A stretch of 64,000 bases of DNA from positions 41,967,298-42,031,297 of the forward strand of contig JAYESD010000010.1 in assembly GCA_036927565.1 (NCBI GenBank). The letters are read 5' to 3'. The DNA is from Tuctoria greenei (Eukaryota; Streptophyta; Magnoliopsida; Poales; Poaceae). Below the pieces are notes generated by a model that made no database searches, was not told the origin of the DNA, and was given only the letters and a program-made list of their open reading frames with translations. The translations under genes and the position numbers were made by a program. Each line of letters begins with the position of its first letter. Position 1 is the first letter of the stretch. Shown here one piece after another: positions 11,442-23,100 of this stretch.

Positions 11442-12201
11442 TGCTGCTAAAATTGAATCACTAGAATCTGAAATCAACTGTTTAAAAACCTTGATTCCTA
11501 ATGATGATGCATGTCCCTCATGTGATTTAATATATGAAAAATTGTCCTCATTAAGAAGTGCGCACACCTCCACACTTGATAAACTTGAGTTAGAAAATGA
11601 AAAGAACAAAGAGCTTGCTGCACTTAATGATAAAAACTTGAAAGATGCTAGCTATTCTACAATTGATTTGCATTGTTCTACTTGTGATGATCTTGATAAG
11701 AAACTACAGGATGCTATGAATGAAATTTCTATATTGAACAATGCTTTACGTTCTCATGATGTTAAATTTTGTTCCAATTGCAAGCTAAAAGGAAAAACTT
11801 CATGTGAAAATTGCCTTGATCTGTCCAATAAACTTGATGACATGCATAGGACATTAGATCGGTTTTGTAATGGGAATAAGAACCTAAACCTGCTGTTGAA
11901 TTCTTCCAAGCCTTGCAATAATAAAACTTGTTTAGGTTTTGATTCTCATGCTCATGCTAAGGCACATCCACCTAAAAGTGTAAAGTCATTAGGAAGTGGT
12001 TTGATTCAAACAGTTCCTAAAAAAAAAGAAGTGGTTTTCAAATCCGCAGGAGTATTGTCTCATTCGGTTTCAAATAAAAATGTTGTTTGCTCATCTAGAC
12101 ATGAACACAAAGTTAATTTCATTGTACCTACTGTGGTAGAGATGGTCATGTCATATATTTTTGTTATAGACTACCTAAACAACAGAAAAGGGAATGAATA
12201 A
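11405..12201 (+). pseudogene. Gag-pol connector of element B: coiled coil with CxxC pairs
   Basis: After a frameshift in an A-rich run (11412-11425) the protein continues in the next frame with Leu/Lys/Glu heptads. At intervals it carries CPSCDLIYEKL, CSTCDDLDKKL, CSNCKLKG and CENCLDLSNKL, after CPTCEEMCDAI in the preceding frame. The repeated CxxC pairs followed by coiled-coil turns suggest metal-binding or disulphide-linked bundles. I know of no assigned role. The frame stops at 12201, and a degraded gap leads to protease at 12541. Confidence 0.65.
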
Positions 12202-12540
12202 TTGCTAGATCTCATAACTTTCATGGAAAATTTGCTGCACATATTGAACCGAATGTACAACCTGCTATTTTGAGTAAAAAACATTCAAAGTTTACCTCCG
12301 GACCTTCTGTTTTTGCCTCTGGAGCTACTGATTTTTGTGCTACACAAGTAACACCTTATAGGTCAGTGGTTAAGAATAAAAAAATCTCAAACTTTGACTC
12401 ATAAACCTGCTGTTTTGTCTCAGCTTTCGCGTGTTTTTCCTGCTGCACATCGCGTAACTCAGTACTGGATTCCTAAATGCCTTTTGACTAACCCCAGTAT
12501 TGAGTCATCGACGTATTGTGCTTCTATGTAGGTTACACGT

Positions 12541-12975
12541 TTGAGGAAGGAGAACATTTGGATTGTGGATTCTGGTTGCTCACGCTACATGACCGGTAAC
12601 AAAGATTGGTTCTCCTCCCTCTCCTTTGTGTCACATGTAGAAAATGTTACTTTTGTCGATAATTCTTCAACTCCTATAATTGCTAAGGGTTCGGTTAGAG
12701 TAAATGATCACTACACTTTGAAGGATGTGGCACTTGTCAAAAATTTGAAATACAACTTGCTTTCTATTTCACAATTGCTAGATGAAAATCTGGAAATTAT
12801 TTTCAATAAAAACTGCTGCAAAGTTGTAAGTTCAAATAGTGAGCTTATTTTTAACATGTCCCGGTTTGGAAGAGTTTTTAAAGCTTATTTCGATATGTCT
12901 TCCTCTAAGCATAGGTGTCTAGTTGCTAATGATTCAAAGGACCTATTTTTTGGCATCGTAGACTTGGTCACGTAG
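12541..12975 (+). pseudogene. Aspartic protease of copia element B
   Basis: The frame reads IWIVDSGCSRYMTG, the DSG-type active site of copia proteases that cut the polyprotein. It then reads LKDVALVKNLKYNLLSISQLL, the typical stretch leading to the GAG-pre-integrase domain. A frameshift near 12950 moves the next part (FWHRRLGHVGF) into another frame. Confidence 0.82.
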
Positions 12976-13840
12976 GCTTTGATCACCTAACGCGTGTTAG
13001 TGCTCTTGATTGCATACGTGGGCTGCCTAAGCTTAAAGAGGACAAATAAATTGTGTGCTCTTCTTGTAGACATGCTAAGATGGTTGCAGGTTCACATACT
13101 CCTCTCACAATGATCATGACAACTGAACCGTGTCAAATTTTGCACCTTGACACCGTAGGAGCTTCACGTGTTCAATCCTTCGGAGGAAATATGGTATGTT
13201 CTTGTGATTATTGATGATTATTCTATATACTCTTGGGTTTACTTTATGGCGTCTAAGAATGAAGTTTTTAGTCACTTTAGAACTTTATTTCTTAGATTAT
13301 CAATTGATCACCCAGGATCACTAAAAGCAATTAGAAGTGATAACGGAACTGAATTTAAAAATCAATCTTTTGATCACTTTTGTGCTGAAAATAGAATAGA
13401 TCATCAATTTTCTTCACCATATGTACCTCAACAAAATGGTGTTGTAGAATGAAAGAATAGAACCTTAGTTGAGATGGCTAGGACTATGCTTGATGAATAT
13501 CAAACTCCTAGGAAATTTTGGTCTGATGCATTAGCAACCGCTTGTTATGTCTCAAATCGTGTTTTCTTGCGTGCTAAGCTAGGTAAAACACCATATGAGC
13601 TCCGGTTTGGACATAGGCCTAGTGTTACACACTTTCGGGTCTTTGGTTGCAAATGCTTTGTTAGGAAACATGGTAATCTTGATAAATTTGAACCTAGATC
13701 GATTGATGGCAAGTTTCTTGGTTATCCATCTCATACTAGAGGCTACCGTGTGCTTTTACTTGACACTAACAAAATTGTGGAGACTTGTGAAGTGTCTTTT
13801 GATGAAGCTAGCCTAGGTACTAGCTCAAACATTTTACCGG
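12950..13840 (+). pseudogene. Integrase of copia element B, C-terminally truncated
   Basis: The zinc-binding part HRRLGHVGF...CSSCRHAKM is followed by a core with VIIDDYSIYSWVYF, then IRSDNGTEFKN and QQNGVVE, giving Asp, Asp and Glu. The Arg after NGVVE is a stop (CGA to TGA type, about 13450), and NRTLVEMARTMLDEYQ continues. The GKTPYELRFGHRPSV and FRVFGCKCFV motifs follow. The protein ends near 13840 at the junction with minus-strand element A, before RT would begin. Confidence 0.85.
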
Positions 13841-14032
13841 TGTATGCTCTGATGAAATTGCAATTTTACCGGTACCTAGCACCCTTCCTTGACTATTATC
13901 ACCAAAATAGATGGATTCGCTTAAGTCTTCGTTTTGTTCATATTCCATTAACATTTTTCTTTCTCTGGTCATGTGTTTTGTGCATCCACTATCTAGCACC
14001 CATTTTGCTCCACCGGATGAATAAGCCAACAA
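13820..14032 (-). pseudogene. Protease N-terminal fragment of element A
   Basis: The minus strand reads SSGGAKWVLDSGCTKHMTRE with the DSG active site, then IYFGDNSQGRVLGTGKIAIS. This matches protease of element D at about 53660-53850. It ends at the junction with B, where a TTTTACCGGT phrase occurs on both sides. Confidence 0.8.
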
Positions 14033-16009
14033 AAATAAATTATTTCTAGTTTTAGGTACCCAAGCTTGCTTAGGTCCTTTGAGTTAGTCACAAGTGATTT
14101 GGGCACCCACACATGAGACTTGGTGTTCTCATGGCGTGGCCCAACATACTTAGCATAAGCTTTTCTGTAACCATTTTTCATAAGCACGTATGAAGCATCA
14201 ATGGTTCTAAACATGATTTGTTGTCCATATTAGTTCACAATGTTCAATTTATCAAAGTTATCATGTTTTCCAACTTGGGAAGAGTTTCCCTTCACAAAAG
14301 CAATGTGATCCTTGTTATTCTTGTGGCTTCTAGCATTCTGCTTTTCACCATAAGAATACTCAATGCCATATTTTACATTAGGAAGTCTAGTGACCAAGTA
14401 TGCACAACGTGCATACTTGACCTTCTTCTTGTCGAATATGCCACTTTGGGAGGGATGCTTGTCTTTTGTCAAGTTTGACTTTTCTTTCAAGTTGGTGTTG
14501 TTTTTAGCACATGCACAAGTAATGATAGTTTTAAGTTTTATATGTTGAGAAAGTGAGCATGAAGAGGATGAAGAACCACTTTGCTTAAGTCACTCAACTT
14601 GTTTCTCAAGGATCTTGTTAACTTTGGTTAAGTTAGCAAGTTCATCCTTGATAGTCATGTTTGAGTATTTTAACTTCAAGCAAGCTTCCTTGCTTGAAGC
14701 TAACTCAAGTTCCAGTGATTTACTTAGCTCCTTTTCAAGTTCAAGGAGCTTTTCAATCTTAAGATATTCCTCCTTTTGGAGAATGATCATATCTCCTTGG
14801 CGATCGACTTGCTCCTCCTTATCAACAAGCTTATCCATTAGAAATTTCATCTTGGCAGCAGACTTTTTATCTAACCCACTAAGCATATCTTCATCATCAC
14901 TAGAATTATCAATATCACTAGTAAAATAAAGTGAGGAAGAAGATTTAGATGTGACCTTTCTTTTTCCTTCCTTTGACATTAGACATGTGTGGTCGGTGTC
15001 CTTGCTTGCGCCCATGGTTGGAAAAAGAGTGGATTTCTTGGTAGGCTTCTTGATGGCTATAGTGGCCATCTCCTCTTCCTCTTCAGATGAGGACACGCCA
15101 TTGGAGTCCCACTCCTTCCCTAGATGTGCTTGGCCATATTGCTTCTTCTTTTTGAATACCTTCTTTTGCTGAGGCTTGTTGTCTTTATTCTTCCTCTTGT
15201 TGTCTTCATGTTGACAGTCAACTATGAAGTGATCACACTCTCCACAATTATAGCATGCACGTCCCATCTTGGGTCTTGGTTTGTCCCTATGTCTTCCTTC
15301 ATTTGAGCTACCACCCTTTCTTCTTCTCATCATTTTCTTGAACTTCTTCATGAACAAGATCATGTATTCTTCATCGACATCACTGCTTTCATCATCCTCA
15401 TGAGCTTCTTGAGCTTCTTTTGATGTCGGCTTGCAGGTTGCTTTTAGACCAACCCCTTTCTTCTTTGCTGAGGTAAGATCGGCAAGTTCCTTGACATGCT
15501 TGGCTTCCTTCTCCATCATTTGGAAGTTGATGATCTTGCCAAGAAGTTCGTCCGAGGTCATTTTTCGATACCCTTGCAAAGCGTCAAGTTTTGGGGCATG
15601 AATGACCTATGAATTAGTTTCACCACTTCATGATCCGTCCACTTCTTGCTCCCATATGCTCGGACTTTGTTCATGAGAGACTTCAGTCTATTGTACATAT
15701 CTTGAGGTGATTCATCTTCTTCCATTGCAAATCTTCCCAATTCACCTTAATCATCTCAATTTTAGCTTTGCGCACATGAAGGTCACCTTCATGTGCGGTT
15801 TTGAGAGTATCCCAGATTTCCTTGGCAATCTCGAGTCCATCCACCTTGGTGAACTCGTGTTGGCTCAATGATGACGTAATCACAGCTGCGGCTTGAGCAT
15901 TTCGATGAATGGCTTGTTCTTGACTTGGAGTTACACTACTACAAAAAACATTTTTACAGGCGCTTCTATATTTTTTCTACAGACGGTCTATTAAAAGTGC
16001 CGTCTGTGA

Positions 16010-16185
16010 TGTCAGATGAGTTAATAACCGTCTGTGATAATAGAATATCACAGGCGGTCCGTAAGAAACAACCGCATGTGAAAATGTATTGATTTTCACA
16101 GGCGGTCCGTAACAAACAACCGCATGTGAAAATATAATGATTTTCACAGACGGTCTGTAACATAAAAACCGCCTGTGATAATGAT
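16010..16185. repeat. Left subterminal repeats of the CACTA element
   Basis: Copies of TTCACAGGCGGTCCGTAA alternate with inverted ACCGCATGTGAAAAT forms, giving imperfect hairpins about 60 bp apart. These probably served as transposase-binding sites. Confidence 0.75.
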
Positions 16186-16295
16186 GGCTTCTCATTGGTC
16201 CGCTGCTTCATCCCACGGATCACTCTTGGACTTCGTATCTCCGCTGTCCGCTGCTTATCGATCCAACGACTCAGTTTAGAAGACGCACGATAGAT

Positions 16296-16940
16296 ATGTC
16301 TATAACAGCAGCAGCCACGGTTCAGTCCGTGATCCTCCGTCAGCCTCCCAAGGTACGGCTTCCGGCGGCATCTCCCAAGGCGCGGCTGCCGGCGGCCTCT
16401 CTCAAGGCGCGACTAAGGCGCGACTTCGGTTGCTCCAGACCTCGGCGGCTCCGGCGCGGCCTCCCGACGAGTGCGAGCCCTGCCAACGCGAGCACGGGTG
16501 CGGATCTGGCACAGTCTACCTCGGGCTCCTGGCAGCGCGGCTGCCGGCGGCCTCTCTCAAGGCGCGACTAAGGCGCGACTTCGGTTACTCCGGACGTCGG
16601 CGGCTCCGGCGCGGCCTCCCGACGAGCGCGAGCCCCGCCGACACGAGCACGGATGCGGATCTGGCACAATCTACCTCGGGCTGTCGGCGGCGCGGCTCCG
16701 GCGCGCCTCCCGGCGAGCGTGCGCCCTGCCGGCGTGAGCGCGGGCACAGATCCGACGCGGTCTACCTCGGGCTCTCGACGGTGCGGCTCCTCCGGCTCCA
16801 AGCGGCACAGCCTCGTCGGGCTTCGGGCGGCACGGCTCCTCCGGCTCTCAACGGTGCGACCTCCTTCGACACTTGGTGGCGCTCTTCCGGCTTCGGCAAC
16901 GCGGCGGCCTCCAGGCGGCGCGACCTCTTCTGACTCCCGG
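16296..16940. repeat. GC-rich interior of the CACTA element with a 155-bp tandem repeat
   Basis: The phrase GGCGGCCTCTCTCAAGGCGC starts at 16391 and again at 16546, so a unit of 155 bp is tandemly duplicated, with a third more diverged copy up to about 16790. Composition is far more GC-rich than the flanks. Open frames exist on both strands, but they are low-complexity Arg/Ala/Pro and shift between copies, so I do not call a gene. It may be captured host DNA. Confidence 0.65.
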
Positions 16941-16974
16941 CGGCACATGTGAAATTTTTTTTGTTTCACTAGGA

Positions 16975-17220
16975 ATTTTCACAGGCGGTTTTTAATAAAA
17001 AACCGCCTGTGAAAATGCATTTTCACAGGCGGTCGGTAATTAAAAACCGCCTGTGAAAATGTATTTTCACAGGCGGTCAGTAATTAAAAACCGCCTGTGA
17101 AAATTTGGTTTCACAGGCGGATTATGCCACCGCCTGTGTTAATCGATCATTTTCACAGGCTCTTCGTTACAGGCGGTTTTTAAAACCGTATGTGATAATA
17201 TGTTTGGAACCGCCTGTGAT
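16975..17220. repeat. Right subterminal palindromic repeats of the CACTA element
   Basis: At least four near-identical units read TTTCACAGGCGG, a short AT spacer, then CCGCCTGTGAAA, each a perfect hairpin arm pair. Spacing is about 55 bp. Confidence 0.8.
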
Positions 17221-17667
17221 GAAGCATTTCGTAGTAGTGTTAGCTCTTCATCATCATTTGGAATATATATCCCTATGCACACTATATGCCAAAGACTTGG
17301 TTTAAGAGATATAAGATGCATTTTCATATTTTTTTCTCCACATTGAATAGTCATTTATGTCAAAGTAAGGTGCTTTGCCTAAAGGAATTGATAAGTAATG
17401 ACTATTCTGAGAATTTAGACATTCATAGTTAAAAGGATATTGGGGGTAGTCTGTGTGATTACTCCCCTTTGTCTTCTCATCTTGAATCTTCTTCTTCCCT
17501 TTTGGTTCAAGCATCTCCTCCTCATCATCATCGCAGTCTTCAATGGCATCGAGGAGTTTCTCCAACTTTTGGTTATTTTCATCATCACCCTTTTAGTTGT
17601 TGAAGCTCTTGTGTACATCTTTGATGTCCGACATCGTCTCGAGCCTTGACTCTCTTTTGAAGAATTT

Positions 17668-17680
17668 GGCTCTGATACCA
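17668..17680 (-). other. Primer-binding site of element A
   Basis: The minus strand reads TGGTATCAGAGCC, complementary to the 3' end of plant initiator-Met tRNA. It lies directly inside the LTR end at 17683. Confidence 0.85.
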
Positions 17681-17682
17681 AT

Positions 17683-19178
17683 AGAATGTAGCCTAGAGGG
17701 GGGTGAATAGGCTTTTTGAATCTTTGTCGATCCCTGAAACACTTAAAAGATTGATCAAATACGGGGAGGCCGGACTAGTACGGTATTGTACAAACTATTC
17801 CGGTGTACGTGGACATGAAACATTAAGATTGATCGTTAATTCAACTTCGAGTAGTCTATGCAGCGGAAAGCAATTGACAATTTAAATGTATTATAACAAT
17901 GAAGCAAGATATTGCAATGATCAACTTTAATCCAAAAATTCTATGCAAACCTTAGATTATGATGAACGATAAAATAAAAACACGCAAGACAGGGTTTTAT
18001 CCCAAGGTTCATTTCCACAAAGGAATTTACATTCCCGTTGAGGAGTCCACGGGGGACTAGGTCTTCACTAACCCTTACCTCGTTGAATCGCCACGGAGGC
18101 CGATTCTCAACCACTAATCACACAGGGGCAAATAACTTGTTCAAGGGGCCTTCTCACAAGTTGAGCGCTCCCCAAGAATTACAGCAATGAACACCACCAA
18201 ACACACTCAAAATATATAAAATGAACAATGAGAGTGTGTGAGAGATCAAACCCAAGAGCTCAAGATCGTGTAGAACAAGTTCTCTCCTTTGTCCCATCCC
18301 TAATCCTCAATGATTTGATCCTTTTGGGTTTAGAATGAGTGGAGAGATGTATTTTTAAGCTCTTGGGAGGTGTGACGGCGCAGGGAGTCGAGAGAGGGTG
18401 TTGTATGGCCGTACACCTCTATTTATATTAGGGTTTCGAAATGTTACCATTAGGGTTTGACAAGTCTGGACTAGTCCGCGGTGGACACCAGACTAGTCCG
18501 GTGTGCGATGTGTGGAAAACCCTAAGTGTTGATGGATATTGGACTAGTCTGTTAAGGTGCGGACTAGTCCGATTTGGGCACAGAAACTTTTCAGACTAGT
18601 CCGGTTGATATCGGACTTGTCCGGTGTAGTGAAGAGCGTGTAGAACTTAGGACAAGTACGCATTTGGAGGGACTTGTCCGATTTTAGTCAGAGAGTTTTT
18701 GGACTAGTCCAGTTGATATCGAACTTGTATGGTGTTGTGAAAAATTGTAGGGCTAAGGACAAGGTTGTACATGGAGGACTTGTCCGATTTTAGTCAATAT
18801 CGTACTTGTCTGGTGTTGTGCAAATGCAAAGTGATGCGGACTTGTCCACACTGGGGGGACTTGTCCGTTTTTAGTCAGAGAGATATCGGACTAGTCCGAA
18901 TGATACCGGACTAGTCCGCACATGCTAATTTTTGTGCGGTGAGTGTAATCTCTTTCACTTGAGCTCTTGGGGTGTGTTTATCCAACACAATCCATACAAA
19001 ATAATTCTAATATTTTTAGCTCTTGAGCTCTTTACCATTTGGATCCTCATTCTCCTTTCCTTTTTGTGTTTTCTTCCTAATTGCTTTAAAACCTGCGCTC
19101 ATCTCAACAATTTTGTTAGGATCTCATTTGTTTATTAGTCAACCAAAACCCACAAGGGATGCCTAGATGTACTTTCAA
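17683..19178 (-). mobile_element. 5' LTR of element A
   Basis: On the minus strand the LTR begins TGAAAGTACATCTAGG and ends near CTAGGCTACATTCT, 1496 bp. A TATAAATAG box on the minus strand lies at about 18419-18427. Between 18470 and 18920 it holds many copies of GGACTAGTCCG and GGACTTGTCCG, the same palindrome array as in C and D. Confidence 0.85.
18470..18920. repeat. Palindrome array in the LTR of element A
   Basis: Degenerate copies of CGGACTAGTCCG, with centre TA, AA or TT, recur at irregular 15-40 bp spacing. They lie in what would be U3, upstream of the TATA box when read on the minus strand. Confidence 0.85.
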
Positions 19179-20188
19179 GGTCACACAACATGTTTAGGTC
19201 AAGAATAGTGCATATGAAGGTGTCGTGGACATCGTTGGAAAGTGTTTTCACATGTGCAAGGGGTCCATGGACGTGGCAACATTGTTCCAAGGCTTGGTGA
19301 AGATATATGGACATGAAGATATGGCCGTAGAGGTTCAACTGGTTGGTTTATGCCTCAGACTATGGCCGAGATGGTTATGGTTCGTATATGAAATGTTTCG
19401 AGTTAGTTTTAGTTAGATTTCGTGTTTTTCACAAAGTTGTGTTGTGATAGGAGTGTTTGAGACGTCCCTAAGGTGTTCGGAAGTCTTAAGATTGCTTTTA
19501 TCCGCGTATGGAAGAGTATTGAGCAGTTATGGAAAGTTTTGATTGAAACTGAGTAGGATTAGAGAGTCCTAGTTGGATTGGAGTTGCCTTAGGGCTAGAT
19601 ATATAAGCAAGGGAGGCCATATCTCGTGGTGAAATGACTTTGGGGCTGTTCCTCTTGTGCCTTTGGTGAATAAAATTTGTATTTCAGAGGAGCTTTTGTG
19701 CCTTGTTCGTCCGACTTGTTTTTGGCAAGTTTTTCTCGTCGAGTTTCTAGATAGCCAGACGTTGCATCAGTTTTTTCATCATAACTCATGTTTTACTTGT
19801 CCAATTCATGTTATTCTTTTTGTGTTCTCTTCACAACTTGATGTTGTATCGTCATTGAATTTGTGGTTTTGAGTTAGACAGTTTCTTTGTAGCCTTGCAG
19901 ATCTATTTTTAACTCGGCTAGAACAGTTTAATTTTTGCTCAGTGTTTTAATCATAACATGAGTTTTACTCGACGATTTCCTGTGATTCTTGTTGTGGTGT
20001 CTCTATGACTTGATTACCTATAATCTCTACTTCTTTTGTCACGGTTGAACACGTTTAGATCAGTTGCACACACAGTTTCCTTATCAGATTATTTTTCTGC
20101 CAAGTGGTTTTTGTTGCTTCTGCTAAAAAGTTCTAATCTACTATTCACCCTCCCTCTGGTAGCTTTTCACGTGCTCACCGATCCTACA
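19179..20188 (+). mobile_element. Partial LTR of family B/E
   Basis: From ATGTTTAGGTCAAGAATAG onward this matches the right two thirds of the LTR at 8414-10042, including ATGCATGTGAAGG-like, TATATAAGCAAGGGAGG and the end GATCCTACA. The left third is missing where element A abuts. It could be the 3' LTR of B, with A inserted in it, but the right TSD is not visible. Confidence 0.72.
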
Positions 20189-23100
20189 GTTTCATATGTT
20201 CCAATGAACATGAAGAGTTCCAGAAATTCATATTCACTCTAGTACCAAGCATATGAGATCTTCCCATACCACTTTCCTCGTATGGGGAGCTAACTGAAAT
20301 TGATATGATGTAGGTGTGTTCCTTACCATTCTTACCTGAACATAGGTGAGTTGTTACAAAATTAGCAACAAATATGTTAGCTTTCCACCTTAAATAATTA
20401 TGCTAATCATAGTCCTTATGTGGGCTTAATACTATCAAATGCTCACTCGTAGACACCTAAGTTTGTGAAAATAGTCTTTTTCATGCATGCTATTCCTAAA
20501 GCAGCTCTCATACCAGTATGTGAGGATCGGGGTCTCGACAATCCAGGAATTGCATCGAATAGTGTTGGGCGATGATACACCCAACAGCACACATAAAAAA
20601 ATACTCAAAATACAATACAAGTCTTTTATTACACAAGATGGTTCAGTTTATACATCCATAGTGTACATACACAGTGGAACAAACATAATTTACACTCGCG
20701 AGCCTAACTAAGGAAACATGAGCACAAGACTCGTCAAGACTTAACCGTCACCCTAATACATGGAAATTTATATGCAAGGAACTTAATAATTAGAAATCTT
20801 ACTTTGCATAAATAAACTAGCCTACATGTGAGTTCATAGTTTTAATATTTTAGCATCACATTAATGGTTCCATAAACAAAACTTTAGTCGGTGCTATCTC
20901 TAATTCATACAAGATTGCAATAAAAGAGATTATTCATAAAGCATAATTCATCAAGTTTCAACTATTCTTTATTACTATGTCACGACTCAGTGAACAAGCA
21001 GTACTCGGTCCATAACCTTAATAATCATCTGGATAGCATGTCACATACACCTGTTTTAAAGAAGTGTGTTGTCTCTTCTCCATGTGAATAGCGGCAAACA
21101 TTGACAAGTACCTCCATGCCGTATCGGTTCAATCACGCCGGACAGTAACCTCTCTCACAAATCCATCCTAGGTGATAAGTTTCTGAGCGAGTTTCCACCT
21201 ACTGTGTAGCCAGCCGGTAGCCTAAGGCGATAAAAAATATCTCAAAATAGATGTTAACGTGTTACATCAATTTCCTTGACCCCAAAAATCCAATGTGCAT
21301 CTGGTACAACTCAAAAATTTGTCCACCAGAGCTGCACACAGTGCAGTCCTTAACTGACATAGACGAGGCTACAAACCCAACCTCCCACATCAGCCTCTTC
21401 ATTACCTACCCATTCCCTATGTGGGCACAAGCATTGTCTCACCCTGCAGGTTGGGAACAACCTTATGTGCTCCAACCTATAAAAATCTCCGTCAACATCT
21501 CATTATTAAAGAGTGAAATTTTATGTGATGTCTCATGAGTAGACTTTTTTCTACTCGACTTCTACTCGCAAGTAGAATTCCAATACTTGTCTTAGGGTCA
21601 ATAAAATGTGACCTTCTATGAGTAGATTATAACATCTCGGCTTTACAGATCCACCTTGCCTAAATGATTAGCATGTCATTAACAACACGATTGGGTCTTA
21701 ATCTACCCAACCCACCTGTGGTCATTTCGGTCATACAATTGGGTTTCAACAAGCATAGACCTAAAGCACATATCAATTCTAGTCAATGAATTGTATATAA
21801 AGTAAATCTTTTATAAAAGCACTTACATACAAACCGGGGTTTGCCTTGTTATTGTTTCCAAAATTATATTACTGTCAAGAGGATCAATGTTAGTGGCCTT
21901 CGGAGTCTTTTCAATCTCGTAATCTATCGATATGCACCAGAGAAATGCAAAATAGAAATTAATATTATGTTGTATACACTATGGAACATAACATAATTGA
22001 TTTTGTATGAAGACAATGCCTAATTCAGCTATTATTTTTTCAGTTGTTCAAAGATGTGATAAGGACTTTATGATAAAAATTTCAGATTTCTATCTAAAAT
22101 GTTTTGTCATAATAAATCCCTCAAGCTTTCTCAATTTATAAATTTACAGACAAAACCTGAGGGTTTATCGTATCGATAAATGGTGTAAACTGGTAGGGAT
22201 GGTCAACATAAACACAATAAAATTAGTTTCGAAATTTTCTGAGCATTATATAATTCTCTATGATGTCTACAAGGATTTCCAAATTTTCTGACAAACTTTC
22301 TGTTGTTTTTCTAGATTTTCATTAACCTAGGGCAAAGTCAGTCAATTAGACCAACTTGAACATTTTCAATGGAACTGATACTTCTAGTAAACATCATAGG
22401 GCACTAGAGGAAGGCTTTGGCCAGTTTTCACAATTTTCCATTGAGTATAATATCAAGAATAATTTTCCTAGTCTTTCTGAATAAATGATTTTTAGATTTA
22501 ACCCTATGGGCTTTCGTACCAATTAAACTGTAGCACTGCAAAGTACATGCCAAGTGGATTATAACAAAATTTGTTTGACAAATTTTGAAGTCCTGTACAA
22601 GGAGTTAAGATTTTCCGAAATTTGAGTATTTTCCGGAAAATCTTATTTGCAGTTTATGTACTATTAATAGACCTAGGCCGAAACAATAATTGAACTAACA
22701 TAAACATGATTACTAAGGCTGCAATTTTTATTGGGAATTTTCTAACAAGTATTTTTCTTGGAATAAATTCTCAATGTTTTACGCAAAAAGGAATTATACA
22801 AAAAACCACAAGGATTTTAATACCAAATATTTTGCTCCACTCTAAAGTACTGGTCAATCGGAGTCTAAAAGAAATTGGTTCCATACTTTTCTGACATCCC
22901 TAGAATTGTTTATTAATTTTAAAAGCTTATATTATTTTCTGAATTTAAATAACAGCAAAAACATAATGATTATGTCATAAAGATCTACATGTCCAATTCA
23001 GTTGAAACCTTTATTGTGGCATACATGGCATGTGCTTGTGGTATAGTAAATTTCTTAGATTTTTCTAAAGCATAAATTTGCTATAATATATTTTCAAATA

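Larger units (their letters stand above)
10257..13840 (+). mobile_element. Element B: Ty1/copia retrotransposon, truncated at both ends
   Basis: The plus strand encodes gag, a connector, protease and integrase in Ty1/copia order. The left edge starts inside gag (NFQVWKAFMEAFIQ), directly against T. The right edge stops inside the integrase C-terminal part near 13840, against minus-strand element A. RT and RNase H are absent. The likely LTR family is the one at 8414-10042 and 19179-20188, which brackets B and A, but the adjacency is broken, so this is inference. Confidence 0.82.
15934..17239. mobile_element. Non-autonomous CACTA (En/Spm) DNA transposon
   Basis: The element is 1306 bp, starts CACTACTACAAAAAACA and ends GTAGTAGTG (inverted CACTACTAC). 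It is flanked on both sides by TTA (15931-15933 and 17240-17242), a 3-bp duplication as expected for CACTA. Removing it restores the gag frame of A across GIYIPNDDEELT...SQEQAIH, so the insertion is precise. Both ends carry many copies of ACAGGCGGT in both orientations, the kind of subterminal repeats bound by CACTA transposases. There is no transposase. The interior is GC-rich with a 155-bp tandem repeat. Confidence 0.92.
13993..17681 (-). pseudogene. gag of copia element A, interrupted by a CACTA element
   Basis: From the primer site leftwards the minus strand encodes HYLSIPLGKAPYFDINDYSMW (about 17340-17400). After the CACTA insertion come KEIWDTLKTAHEGDLHVRKAK (15780-15840), ESPQDMYNRLKSLMNKVRAYG, a zinc knuckle CYNCGECDHFIVDC (about 15220-15262), a Lys-rich tail, and a coiled-coil stretch (14590-14900). 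Further left is GIFDKKKVKYARCAY (about 14400). Several frameshifts and stops are present. The order is the same as in D (52233-53650), which makes the assignment firm. Confidence 0.82.
13841..19178 (-). mobile_element. Element A: Ty1/copia retrotransposon, 5' part only, split by a CACTA element
   Basis: Read on the minus strand, A has a 5' LTR (19178-17683), a primer site, gag and the start of protease. It then stops at the junction with B near 13841. Proteins and LTR end match elements C and D in this window, so A belongs to the same family (SIRE/Maximus-like by my best guess). No integrase, RT or 3' LTR is left. A 1306-bp CACTA element sits in gag. Confidence 0.82.

Noticed and set aside
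16296..16940. Open frames of 90-167 codons on both strands in the CACTA interior
   Set aside because: GC-rich DNA has few stops. The frames are Arg/Ala/Pro low complexity, overlap on both strands and shift between the 155-bp repeats.
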